Below, piece after piece: positions 1-7,958 of a stretch of 61,263 nucleotides of DNA (its first letter is position 1; each line of letters opens with the position of its first letter). Source of the DNA: an uncultured Dokdonia sp. (GTDB lineage: Bacteria > Bacteroidota > Bacteroidia > Flavobacteriales > Flavobacteriaceae). The position numbers were made by a program, and so were the translations under genes. The stretch lies in NCBI RefSeq assembly GCF_937910895.1, contig NZ_CALEMI010000140.1:1-61263 (forward strand). The letters run 5' to 3'. Under the pieces are notes generated by a model. The model saw only the letters and a list, made by a program, of their open reading frames with translations, made no database searches and had not been told where the DNA came from.

Positions 1-192
1 TTCAAAAGCTTCAATACAATTGCTAGAACAATGTCAATACACTACAAGAATATACTCAACTACTTTGATAATCGAAGTACTAATGCATCTGCAGAATCTT
101 TCAATGCGAAAATAAAAGCCTTTAGAGCACAGTTCAGAGGTGTTAGAAATGTAGACTTCTTCTTATACAGACTCTCAACTATTTTTGCATAA
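1..192 (+). CDS. ISL3-like transposase, C-terminal fragment
   Basis: Frame 1 is open from the first base and encodes 63 residues before TAA at 190-192; the start lies outside the window. Residues 20-46 (NYFDNRSTNASAESFNAKIK and what follows) and the end (FFLYRLSTIFA) read like the C-terminal part of a DDE transposase of the ISL3/ISAon1 type common in Bacteroidota, where N-S-A-E-S-F-N-A-K-I-K surrounds the final acidic catalytic residue. Only family recognition by eye supports this. The gene points toward the metabolic cluster and is the only transposase in the window. Confidence 0.8.
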   Translation, partial: FKSFNTIARTMSIHYKNILNYFDNRSTNASAESFNAKIKAFRAQFRGVRNVDFFLYRLSTIFA

Positions 193-665
193 TCAGAAAA
201 TCCCACAACTTTTACACTTGATCCTATATCAACGTATAGAATCTATACGTTTAAAAGTAAATTTCCAGTAGTCCTAAATAAGAATCACTGGAAATAAACC
301 TACATAATCAATCATGGAAAAATCCATCGGATTGATCTATTTCAAGGGTAGAAGTAATTGGGGGATTACGATTTTCTAACTGCTTGAAATGATAGCACAT
401 GTATCAATAAATAAAAATAATTATTAATTTGGGGTATACGCTATTCTATATCTAAGATACTTTAAGTGTGTGACAAAACCAAATTATTAATCGTATAAAA
501 ACTTGATTATCAGTATGTTATTTACGTACTGCTTGTATGGTTTTTACGTATTGACCTATACATTATGCTCGTTATTTCATATAGAAAGCTATTGACAATC
601 TGTTATTTAAAAGAAGACAAAACAAAAAAACAAATCCTCTAAAAAGAATGACTATACAAGCTAAA
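193..665. other. Non-coding stretch downstream of the transposase
   Basis: No convincing gene is seen. Two perfect inverted repeats occur: ACGTATAG/CTATACGT (232-239 and 243-250, 3-bp spacer) and TTTCCAGT/ACTGGAAA (262-269 and 287-294). The right end of the IS element should lie in this stretch, but its terminal repeat cannot be identified because the left end is outside the window. Confidence 0.6.
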
Positions 666-702
666 GCCCATTAAAAATTAATTTTAATGGGCCTATTTTT
701 TT
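666..702. terminator. Hairpin terminator, probably bidirectional
   Basis: GCCCATTAAAA pairs with TTTTAATGGGC around a 5-base loop (666-692), with a T-run on the plus strand (696-702). The minus-strand E1 gene stops at 716, so this hairpin is also the first strong one downstream of that operon. Confidence 0.75.
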
Positions 703-715
703 ATAAGAAGAGGGT

Positions 716-2779
716 TTAATAGCTAAAAAGCTGTTCAATCTTAACTTTCACTTTTGCTGTACTCGGAATCATCGTTTGTTCCAACGTACTATTCAGTGGA
801 ATGGCAGGCATATTTTCTGATCCTATGAGCATTACCGGTGCATCTAATTCACGGAAACATTCTTCTTGAATTCTTCCTTGGAGACCGCGACTAAATCCAT
901 TATCCGAAGGCTCTTCTGTGACGACAAGACATTTTCCACATTTTTTTACAGACTTAAAAACTGTATCATAATCCAATGGATGTAATGTACGTAGGTCTAC
1001 CACTTCAATACGATCTTTCATCCCTAATTCGGCACTGGCATTCATTGCCCAATGTACTCCCATTCCATAGGTAATGATCGAGATGGTCTCCACGTCTTCT
1101 TGTTTCCAAATTTCTTGAAGCACCCATGCTTTACCGAAAGGAAGTATATAATCTTCATCTGGCATAATAGAAGTAGCACCTTTGGTTCCTGGGACTTTAG
1201 ACCAGTACAATCCTTTGTGTTCAAAAATCACTACTGGATTCGGATCGTAATAGGCTGCTTTCAAAAGTCCTTTTAAATCGGCTCCATTAGAAGGATACGC
1301 AATTTTAAGACCGCGGATGTTGGTCACCACACTTTCTACAGAAGAGGAGTGATACGGACCTCCAGAACCATACGCTCCAATAGGCACTCGTAAAATCATA
1401 GATACAGGCCATTTCCCGTTACTCAAATAACAAGAACGCGATACTTCTGTAAACAACTGATTCAATCCTGGCCAGATATAATCTGCAAATTGCACTTCAA
1501 CAATAGGTTTTAATCCTACAGCACTCATCCCAACTGTAGAGCCGACGATAAATGCTTCTTGGATAGGCGTATTAAACACCCGATTATCGCCAAATTTTTG
1601 TGCAAGTGTCGCCGCTTCTCTAAAAACACCACCCAATCTGCCACCCACATCTTGTCCGTACATCAAGCACTCTGGATGCTTGCGCATTAACTCTTCAACG
1701 GCAAATAAGGCACAGTCGACCATAACTACTTTTTCGCCATCTTTTGGAGATCGCTCTCCCACTTCTTCGGTAATGGGTGTTGGCGCAAAATCGTGTGTAA
1801 ATAAATCTTCTGGCTTCGGGTCTTCGGCTTGTTGTGCTTTAGAGAAGGCCTCTTCTGTTTCCGCTTTCGCGAAAGCGATCACCTCATCAATCTCTTCTTG
1901 AGCAACTCCGTTATCCAGAAGTAACTGTAGCATTTTTGGATACGGATCACGACTGCGTGCTTCTTCTAAATCATCTCGATACCACTCCATACGTACCCCA
2001 GAAGTATGATGATTTAACAATGGCACTTTGGCGTGTACCAAGAATGGACGACGCTCTGTACGTATTTTATGAATGACCTCTTGCAAGGTGTTATAACTCT
2101 CTTCAAAATCGGTTCCATCTATAGTCACTGCTTCCAAACCATTAAAACCACGTGCATACTCAAAAGCATCTTGCGCTCTAGTTTCGGCGGCATTGGCGCT
2201 AATATCCCATCCGTTATCCTGAACCAAATATAGAATAGGAAGTTGTTTAAGCGCTGCCATCTGAAAAGCTTCAGCGATTTCTCCTTCGGTTACTGATGCG
2301 TCTCCAAGGGAACAAACGACAAGACCCCTATCCCCCAAAGGGGGAACATCAAATGCTGGATCTTTAACATACCCTTCTTTATAATAAAAACCAAGCGCAA
2401 CTCCTGTAGCGGGAATCGTTTGCATTCCAGTAGCGCTACTCTGATGTGGTATTTTAGGCTTATCATCATCTTTTAAACTAGGATGCGAGTAATACGTACG
2501 CCCCGCTGAAAAAGGATCGTCTTTTTTGGCGAGTACCTGCAACATTAAATCATACGGAGTCATTCCTATAGCGAGTAGCATAGCATCATCACGATAATAG
2601 GGAAATGCATAATCCTGAGGCAGTAATTGCATCCCTATGGCGGTTTGAATTACTTCATGGCCCCGACTTGTGGCGTGTACATATTTTGAAACTACTTTAA
2701 AATTCTCTTCATACAACTCGGTCATTGCCTTTGCTGTACATAGATTTTTAAATCCTTTTTTAAGTATCTCTTTATTCAT
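716..2779 (-). CDS. Branched-chain 2-oxoacid dehydrogenase E1, fused alpha/beta subunits
   Basis: Thiamine-diphosphate E1 enzyme that decarboxylates 2-oxoacids, here most likely those from Val, Leu and Ile, and transfers the acyl group to lipoyl-E2. Of 687 residues, about 1-330 are the alpha half, with the ThDP motif GDASVTEGE (near residue 158) through QDNGWDIS (near 187). About 345-687 are the beta half, starting VVMVDCALFAVEELMRKHPE. Such fusions are common in Bacteroidota. The BCAT gene lies 91 bp upstream and E2 before that, forming one operon. Two repeat-derived insertions are visible: PPLGDRG (about 2320-2350) and AFAKAE (1862-1877). The substrate is inferred from neighbours; no E3 gene is present. 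Confidence 0.9.
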   Translation of the reverse strand: MNKEILKKGFKNLCTAKAMTELYEENFKVVSKYVHATSRGHEVIQTAIGMQLLPQDYAFPYYRDDAMLLAIGMTPYDLMLQVLAKKDDPFSAGRTYYSHPSLKDDDKPKIPHQSSATGMQTIPATGVALGFYYKEGYVKDPAFDVPPLGDRGLVVCSLGDASVTEGEIAEAFQMAALKQLPILYLVQDNGWDISANAAETRAQDAFEYARGFNGLEAVTIDGTDFEESYNTLQEVIHKIRTERRPFLVHAKVPLLNHHTSGVRMEWYRDDLEEARSRDPYPKMLQLLLDNGVAQEEIDEVIAFAKAETEEAFSKAQQAEDPKPEDLFTHDFAPTPITEEVGERSPKDGEKVVMVDCALFAVEELMRKHPECLMYGQDVGGRLGGVFREAATLAQKFGDNRVFNTPIQEAFIVGSTVGMSAVGLKPIVEVQFADYIWPGLNQLFTEVSRSCYLSNGKWPVSMILRVPIGAYGSGGPYHSSSVESVVTNIRGLKIAYPSNGADLKGLLKAAYYDPNPVVIFEHKGLYWSKVPGTKGATSIMPDEDYILPFGKAWVLQEIWKQEDVETISIITYGMGVHWAMNASAELGMKDRIEVVDLRTLHPLDYDTVFKSVKKCGKCLVVTEEPSDNGFSRGLQGRIQEECFRELDAPVMLIGSENMPAIPLNSTLEQTMIPSTAKVKVKIEQLFSY
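1862..1877. repeat. 16-bp palindrome CGCTTTCGCGAAAGCG, in E1
   Basis: Perfect copy, in frame as AFAKA in the linker between the E1 alpha and beta halves. Confidence 0.95.
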
Positions 2780-2792
2780 AACTATTCTTTTA

Positions 2793-2810
2793 TACCCGCG
2801 TAGGCGGGTA
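2793..2810. repeat. Start-proximal hairpin TACCCGCGTAGGCGGGTA
   Basis: Inverted repeat ending 14 bp before the E1 start codon on the minus strand. It belongs to the same family as 12463, 15563 and 18844, which also sit just before start codons. A decayed relative (2861-2883) supplies the stop codon and last residues of the aminotransferase gene. Confidence 0.85.
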
Positions 2811-2870
2811 TCTCATGAAATTTTACCTCTCACTCAATCGTTAATCTCATCAACTTTTCTTCATACCTAA

Positions 2871-3956
2871 TCAAGCAGGTATCTCATCCATCACAGGCAC
2901 CATCCATCCAAACACATCTTCTGTTTTTCCTGTTTTTATAGCGTTTAGAGTATCATTGATTTCTTTTCCTACGGGATACGCATCTGATACTTTAATCGTA
3001 TCGTCTCCCCAACCAATCTCTTGAATATAGGCAATCCCTACGGCTGTACCAGTACCAAAAGCTTCTTCTAAAGTTCCATCTTGAGATGCTTCATATATTT
3101 CATCGATGGTAATGGGTCTTTCGGTCACGGAGTATCCCTTATGTTTTAAAAGGTCGATCACACTTTTTCGAGTAATTCCGTGGAGTACGGATCCGTCAAG
3201 ATTGGGCGTAATAAACTGTCCGTTGATCTTAAAAAAAATATTCATCGTTCCTACTTCCTGAATGTATTTGTGCTCCTCTGCATCTAGCCAAAGTACTTGA
3301 TCATATCCTTTTGATTTGGCAATTTCAGTAGGTCTGATGGCCGCTGCGTAGTTTCCTGCTGCTTTTGCTTCTCCTGTTCCCCCTGAAGCGGCACGAATGT
3401 AATTTTTTTCTGCCCATAGTTTTACAGGTTTACTAAAGAAAGGACCTGCTGGTGAGGCGATAATAATAAACTTAAAACTGGTGGCGGCTCGCATTCCTAT
3501 AAAAGGCTCATCGGCGTACATAAAGGGACGTAAGTACAAAGCACTTCCGTCTGTGGGTGGGATCCACTCTTTTTCAACATCAACTAGCGCTTTGAGTCCT
3601 TCTACAAAAAGATCTTCTGGAAATTCTGGCATGCCCATGCGTCGAGCACTAGCATTGAGACGCGAAGCATTTTCTTCTGGACGAAAAAGTAGCGGTTCTC
3701 GCTTTCGCGAAACTACCTCGTCGGTAGACAGGAGTGTACTCTTCATCCCTTCAAAAATAGCTTGCCCATAATGTAACGCCATGGCGGCAGGATGCGTCGG
3801 AATTAATTGTAGCGGTTCTACTCTAGCATTTTGCCACTGTCCGTCTGTATAGTCACACATAAACATATGATCTGTAAAAGTGCGTCCTAACGGAATATTA
3901 TCAAAATCAATGTTCTCTAGTTTTGATGTGGTTGTTTTTGTGATTTTTATATTCAT
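2871..3956 (-). CDS. ilvE: Branched-chain amino acid aminotransferase
   Basis: PLP fold-type IV transaminase that interconverts Val, Leu and Ile with their 2-oxoacids, feeding the flanking E1/E2 complex. About 361 residues, typical of the BCAT2 branch. Visible motifs are LYLRPFMYADEPFIGMRA, SGGTGEAKAAGNYAAA (with the presumed PLP lysine) and EVGTMNIFF. The frame stays open to 4004, but the extra codons (MKEMSEGQEGI) are repeat-derived and match the peptide at the start of paaC, so ATG at 3956 (MNIKITKT) was chosen. SRKRE (near 3700-3712) comes from a partial copy of the 16-bp palindrome. It is transcribed with E2 upstream and E1 downstream. Confidence 0.92.
   Translation of the reverse strand: MNIKITKTTTSKLENIDFDNIPLGRTFTDHMFMCDYTDGQWQNARVEPLQLIPTHPAAMALHYGQAIFEGMKSTLLSTDEVVSRKREPLLFRPEENASRLNASARRMGMPEFPEDLFVEGLKALVDVEKEWIPPTDGSALYLRPFMYADEPFIGMRAATSFKFIIIASPAGPFFSKPVKLWAEKNYIRAASGGTGEAKAAGNYAAAIRPTEIAKSKGYDQVLWLDAEEHKYIQEVGTMNIFFKINGQFITPNLDGSVLHGITRKSVIDLLKHKGYSVTERPITIDEIYEASQDGTLEEAFGTGTAVGIAYIQEIGWGDDTIKVSDAYPVGKEINDTLNAIKTGKTEDVFGWMVPVMDEIPA
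3700..3712. repeat. Partial 16-bp palindrome copy in ilvE
   Basis: CGCTTTCGCGAAA, with the right arm lost; read as SRKR in the aminotransferase. Confidence 0.8.
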
Positions 3957-4027
3957 AGCAAGCATATTCATTATTCCTTCTTGTCCTTCGGACATCTCTT
4001 TCAAAATGAGAGAAAAGGGTCTTGTTT

Positions 4028-5341
4028 CTAAAATGTTCTATCTATGTCAAACTGTTCTAAATAATCTGCAATCCTTCTTAAAAAACTACCTCCTAAATAT
4101 CCATCTACAATACGGTGATCAAAACTTAATGATAGGTACATCATGTGTCTAATCTCAATCGTATCTCCCTCTGGTCGCTCCATCACTTCGGCTCTTTTCT
4201 TTATGATGCCTGTAGCGAGTATAGCTGCTTCTGGCTGGTTAATAATAGGAGTTCCCATCACACTTCCAAAAGTTCCTACATTACTAATAGTAAAAGTGCT
4301 TCCTTTAATGTCATCACCACTCAATTTATTTTCTCTTGCAAGTGCTGAGAGTCTATTGACCTCAGATGCTATTTCTAGCAAGCTTTTTTGATCGGCGTCT
4401 TTTACTACGGGAACGATCAAATTGCCCGAAGGCAATGCGGTTGCCATTCCTATATTGATATGTTCTTTTACGATGATATTTTTACCATCTACAGACACGT
4501 TGATCATCGGAAAATCCTTTACTGCTTTTGCCACTGCTTCTACAAACAGCGGTGTAAAGGTTAATTTTTGACTGTGTTTTTCTAAGAAGGGTTTCTTATG
4601 TGCATTACGCCATGCAACAAGTTCTGTAAGATCAGCTTCTACATAGGCAGTCACGTGCGGACTTGTATGTTTACTATACACCATGTGATCTGCAATCATC
4701 TGGCGCATACGATCCATTTCTACTATTTTTCCAGTTCCTTTGTCTAGGTTTAATTGCGGAATTCTATATGCTGTTGGGTCTGTTTGTACTGCGGGTTGTG
4801 CAAATTTATACGGTCTCCCTTCCTCTATATAGTGCATCAAATCACTTTTACGAAGACGACCGTCTTTTCCAGTACCTGGTATTCGAGCAAGTTCTTCATA
4901 AGAGATATGATGTTGCTGGGCAATACTCTTAATAAGCGGACTTATAAATAGCGTTCCATTTGGCATTGTAAACGCTGAACTTTGAATAGCTGTGGGCTTG
5001 GATATTGTTGGTGTTTTGTTTGTAGGTTTCTGGGTAGTAGTTTCTGACTTTGTAGTCGTTGATGATTCTTTCTCACTACTCCCAGAAGTTGTCCTTTCTT
5101 CTATAACTTCATAGCTAGCGATAGCTGTTCCAACAGCAACTACACTATTAGGTTCAAAAAGATGCTTCTTCATCACTCCAGAAGATGGGGCAGGCACTTC
5201 ATTATCAACCTTGTCTGTAGCGACTTCTACCAAAATATCTCCTTCTTCAAAAGAAGCTCCTTCCGAAACAAGCCAATTTAATATGGTTCCTTCTGTAATA
5301 CTTTCACCCATTTTAGGCATCAAAAGCTGATCTTCTGTCAT
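4028..5341 (-). CDS. 2-oxoacid dehydrogenase E2, dihydrolipoyl acyltransferase
   Basis: Core acyltransferase of the branched-chain 2-oxoacid dehydrogenase complex, passing the acyl group from E1 to CoA. Its 437 residues carry an N-terminal lipoyl domain with the lipoylated lysine in EVATDKVDNEVPAP (near 43), a Ser/Thr-rich linker, a peripheral subunit-binding domain (SPLIKSIAQQHHISYEELAR) and a C-terminal CAT domain ending with the catalytic SFDHRIVDGYLGG. It is first in the operon, with a TAatTTTG promoter box at 5381-5388 and the Lrp-like site further upstream. It differs from SucB at 49507, which lies next to SucA. Confidence 0.92.
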   Translation of the reverse strand: MTEDQLLMPKMGESITEGTILNWLVSEGASFEEGDILVEVATDKVDNEVPAPSSGVMKKHLFEPNSVVAVGTAIASYEVIEERTTSGSSEKESSTTTKSETTTQKPTNKTPTISKPTAIQSSAFTMPNGTLFISPLIKSIAQQHHISYEELARIPGTGKDGRLRKSDLMHYIEEGRPYKFAQPAVQTDPTAYRIPQLNLDKGTGKIVEMDRMRQMIADHMVYSKHTSPHVTAYVEADLTELVAWRNAHKKPFLEKHSQKLTFTPLFVEAVAKAVKDFPMINVSVDGKNIIVKEHINIGMATALPSGNLIVPVVKDADQKSLLEIASEVNRLSALARENKLSGDDIKGSTFTISNVGTFGSVMGTPIINQPEAAILATGIIKKRAEVMERPEGDTIEIRHMMYLSLSFDHRIVDGYLGGSFLRRIADYLEQFDIDRTF

Positions 5342-5380
5342 TTACACTTTAATTTAAAACTAATTAAAAATACTAATAAA

Positions 5381-5388
5381 CAAAATTA
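5381..5388 (-). promoter_or_regulatory. -7 element of the E2/ilvE/E1 promoter
   Basis: On the minus strand this reads TAATTTTG, matching the Bacteroidota TAnnTTTG box, 40 bp before the E2 start codon. No clear TTG -33 box is present, which fits an activator-dependent promoter. Confidence 0.55.
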
Positions 5389-5422
5389 AACAAGCCTTAA
5401 ACTCTACCTTATAGCTTAATAG

Positions 5423-5437
5423 CAGAATATTATTCTG
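5423..5437. promoter_or_regulatory. Lrp-type operator CAGAATATTATTCTG
   Basis: Perfect inverted repeat (7-bp arms, 1-bp centre) that satisfies every position of the E. coli Lrp consensus YAGHAWATTWTDCTR. It lies between the divergent E2 and Lrp/AsnC genes, 35 bp from the minus-strand TAATTTTG box and 29 bp from the plus-strand TATATTTG box, so it could control both promoters. Confidence 0.8.
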
Positions 5438-5465
5438 ATATAATACTTAAAAAAGATTTTTATTC

Positions 5466-5473
5466 TATATTTG
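5466..5473 (+). promoter_or_regulatory. -7 element of the Lrp/AsnC gene
   Basis: TATATTTG matches TAnnTTTG. A transcript starting just downstream could not use an upstream start at 5471, which supports ATG 5510. Confidence 0.55.
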
Positions 5474-5509
5474 ATTCTCTTTCCTTATAAAAACAGGAAA
5501 CTATTTGTC

Positions 5510-5980
5510 ATGAAACTAGATATCACAGATCAAAAATTATTGGATTTATTACAAAAAGATTCTAATCAAACGGTAAAATCATTATCTCAAAAGTTAGGAA
5601 AATCTACGACACCTATTTTTGAGAGGATTAAAAAACTGGAAAAAGAAGGATTGATTAAAGGATATGCAGCTCGATTAAATGCTAAGAAAATTGGTCTTAA
5701 GCAAACGGTTTTCGTGGCTATTTCTTTGCAAGGTCATACCCGAAGTTATCTTGAGAAATTTGTAAAAGAAATCAATGACTTTCCAGAAGTAGTGGAGTGC
5801 CATCGGGTGAGTGGAGGCTTCGATTATTTACTCAAACTCGTCGTAGAAGATATCGAAGCTTATGAAAAATTTATCATCTCCAAATTGACCTTACTCCCCT
5901 ATTTAGGGAATGTGCAAAGTCATATCGTACTCTCTACAGGTAAGGAAACTAATGAGGTAGATCTTTCTTTTTTAGCTTAA
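5510..5980 (+). CDS. Lrp/AsnC-family transcriptional regulator
   Basis: 156 residues from MKLDITDQKLLDLLQKDSNQ. It has an N-terminal winged helix-turn-helix (about 5-60, recognition helix around KSTTPIFERIKKLEKEGLIKGY) and a C-terminal RAM ligand-binding domain (VAISLQG...VVECHRVSGGFDYLLKLVVED). The frame opens at 5471, but the promoter box overlaps that part. Divergence from the branched-chain 2-oxoacid operon, together with the Lrp site between them, suggests it senses a branched-chain amino acid and controls that operon and itself, as BkdR does in Pseudomonas. Confidence 0.9.
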   Translation: MKLDITDQKLLDLLQKDSNQTVKSLSQKLGKSTTPIFERIKKLEKEGLIKGYAARLNAKKIGLKQTVFVAISLQGHTRSYLEKFVKEINDFPEVVECHRVSGGFDYLLKLVVEDIEAYEKFIISKLTLLPYLGNVQSHIVLSTGKETNEVDLSFLA

Positions 5981-5981
5981 T

Positions 5982-6578
5982 CTACTTCTTTAGAAATGCG
6001 TTAAGTGTCTTATAAAAATCTTCTTGTTCAGGACGATTTTCTGGAATCTCTCTTAATGGCTCTACCGCTTTTAATGACTCATGACAATCCGCTGGCAAAC
6101 GTTGATATAACTTGGTACCTGCAGTTTTCCAAGCGATCATCTCATCACTTACTTCTTTAATGATCTTTGCTGGATTACCTACCACAAGACTTCGGTTGGG
6201 AATGATGGTTTCTGCTTTTACAAACGCCATAGCACCTACAATACATTCATCGCCTATGTGTGCATCATCCATAATCACACTATTCATTCCGATGAGGCAG
6301 TTGCGTCCTAAGTTAGCTCCATGAATCACAGCGCCGTGTCCTATGTGTACGCTTTCGCGAAAGCGTATAGATTTTCCAGGGAACATATGTACAGTACAAT
6401 TTTCCTGTACGTTCACACCATCTTCTAGTATAATCTCTCCCCAATCTCCACGTATCGCAGCACCTGGACCGATATAACAGTCTTTACCTATAATCACGTT
6501 GCCCGTCACTGCCGCAAGTGGATGTACAAAACTAGAAGGATGCACCACGGGAATATGCCCTTTAAAACTATAAATCAT
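5982..6578 (-). CDS. paaY: PaaY-like hexapeptide-repeat thioesterase
   Basis: 198 residues of left-handed beta-helix hexapeptide repeats related to gamma-carbonic anhydrases. The C-terminal VGNPAKIIKEVSDEMIAWKT and VEPLREI are characteristic of PaaY (196 aa in E. coli). PaaY hydrolyses dead-end ring-hydroxylated CoA thioesters formed during phenylacetate degradation. It is the last gene of the paa cluster, separated from the enoyl-CoA hydratase by a small plus-strand gene. The palindrome at 6350-6365 encodes RFRES inside the repeat region (KSIRFRESVHIG). Confidence 0.88.
   Translation of the reverse strand: MIYSFKGHIPVVHPSSFVHPLAAVTGNVIIGKDCYIGPGAAIRGDWGEIILEDGVNVQENCTVHMFPGKSIRFRESVHIGHGAVIHGANLGRNCLIGMNSVIMDDAHIGDECIVGAMAFVKAETIIPNRSLVVGNPAKIIKEVSDEMIAWKTAGTKLYQRLPADCHESLKAVEPLREIPENRPEQEDFYKTLNAFLKK
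6350..6365. repeat. 16-bp palindrome, in paaY
   Basis: Perfect CGCTTTCGCGAAAGCG, read as RFRES. Confidence 0.95.
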
Positions 6579-6747
6579 GCTTAAGAAGTGTTGTATTTAG
6601 ATCCAAATGTACATAGAATACTGGATAACATATATCGCATATTATTAACATTTTTGTTGATAAAAACGTTAAAGCTTAGCAAATTAAATCATATTCATGC
6701 AATAATTTTCGTTATCATTACTAACCAACTTAAAACAATTCCCCCGC

Positions 6748-7038
6748 ATGAAGATTTCAGAAAAAATCCACCCTACCAAAAAAGAGTTTTTATATGCTCT
6801 TAAATTTGCTGAAGAAGACGTGATCAAAAATCGTCAAGAACAAGAATTTCGTATGTATTCTATAAACAGAGCCATGCACTTAGGCAATGTTTTGAAAAAC
6901 AAAGTACGGATCTATTTTAGGGATTCTTTAGATAGAATCATTTTTATAGACACTACGATATGGGGTGTTACAAAAGATGATATCATCCTTAAAAAGGGAG
7001 TCACGATCCCTATAAAAAGTATTTTAGAAATAGATTGA
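6748..7038 (+). CDS. Small hypothetical protein
   Basis: 96 residues, lysine-rich, with no signal peptide or membrane segment. It starts MKISEKIHPTKKEFLYALKF and ends in a short beta-rich segment (VRIYFRDSLDRIIFIDTTIW). It lies on the opposite strand inside the paa cluster and stops 2 bp before the converging end of the hydratase gene. No family was recognised. Its codon use looks like that of its neighbours, so it is probably real. Confidence 0.6.
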   Translation: MKISEKIHPTKKEFLYALKFAEEDVIKNRQEQEFRMYSINRAMHLGNVLKNKVRIYFRDSLDRIIFIDTTIWGVTKDDIILKKGVTIPIKSILEID

Positions 7039-7039
7039 G

Positions 7040-7798
7040 TTATTTGAATCGCTTGAGTGTTTCTTTTGTAAAATCACTCAATACAAGACGTCCAGAAATA
7101 GCAGCTCTTTCAGCAAGAAGTGTATCCCAATCTTCGGTTCCTTTCCAGAGAATGGTTTTCATTTCACGCATGGCTTCAGGATTATAAGTACAAAGGTTTT
7201 CTGCAAATGCCTGTACTGCTTCATCTAGTGCTTCTGTGCTGTCATATACCTGTGTGTACAATCCTTTTTGTCTTGCCCACTCAGCATCATAAAAGGTATT
7301 AGCATCAATGGCAATTTGTGACATTCCAGTCAAACCTAATTTACGTTCTACGGCAGGACCGACCACAAAAGGACCAATTCCTACATTGAGTTCGCTTAAC
7401 TTTATACTCGCAAATTTACTTGCCATACAGTAATCTGTTGCACTAGCAACACCTACTCCGCCACCAACTGTTTTTCCTTGCACACGACCTATAATAAATT
7501 TAGGGCAGGTACGCATGGCATTAATCACATTGGCAAATCCAGAAAAGAACACACGTCCTGTTTCTGCATCGTTAATATTAATTAATTCTTTAAAGCTTGC
7601 CCCTGCACAAAACGTACGATCGCCTCCACTCTTTAGGATAATTACTTTTACCGCATCATTTTGACCCGCTTCTGTGATGGTCGCTGTTAGTTTTGCTAGA
7701 ATATCTCCCGGCAAACTATTGTGTGCAGGATGGAAAAACGTGATAGTTGAAATTCCGTTATGTATGTCTTCTTTTACGTATGGATCGCTCATATTCAT
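7040..7798 (-). CDS. Enoyl-CoA hydratase/isomerase family protein
   Basis: Crotonase-fold protein of about 252 residues. The oxyanion-hole segments are DRTFCAGASFKEL (near 68) and GRVQGKTVGGGVGVASATDYCMAS (near 105-130). In the paa pathway, PaaF hydrates 2,3-didehydroadipyl-CoA. This gene follows paaZ and could fill that step, because the other crotonase in the cluster is the better PaaG match. The start at 7798 (MNMSDPYVKED) was preferred over 7816; 7792 is also possible. The exact substrate is inferred from position only. Confidence 0.78.
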   Translation of the reverse strand: MNMSDPYVKEDIHNGISTITFFHPAHNSLPGDILAKLTATITEAGQNDAVKVIILKSGGDRTFCAGASFKELININDAETGRVFFSGFANVINAMRTCPKFIIGRVQGKTVGGGVGVASATDYCMASKFASIKLSELNVGIGPFVVGPAVERKLGLTGMSQIAIDANTFYDAEWARQKGLYTQVYDSTEALDEAVQAFAENLCTYNPEAMREMKTILWKGTEDWDTLLAERAAISGRLVLSDFTKETLKRFK

Positions 7799-7958
7799 AA
7801 AAATATCAATGCACACTGTTGCGCATTTGGTTATCTATTATTTCTAAAATTATTTAATACTCTTTTATCTTTAAATCTTTTGGGCAATGCATTCGCGAGT
7901 ACTTTATATCTCTGAAATAGTCAATGCGCACGTGTTGAGTATTGATTACTACATTTAT

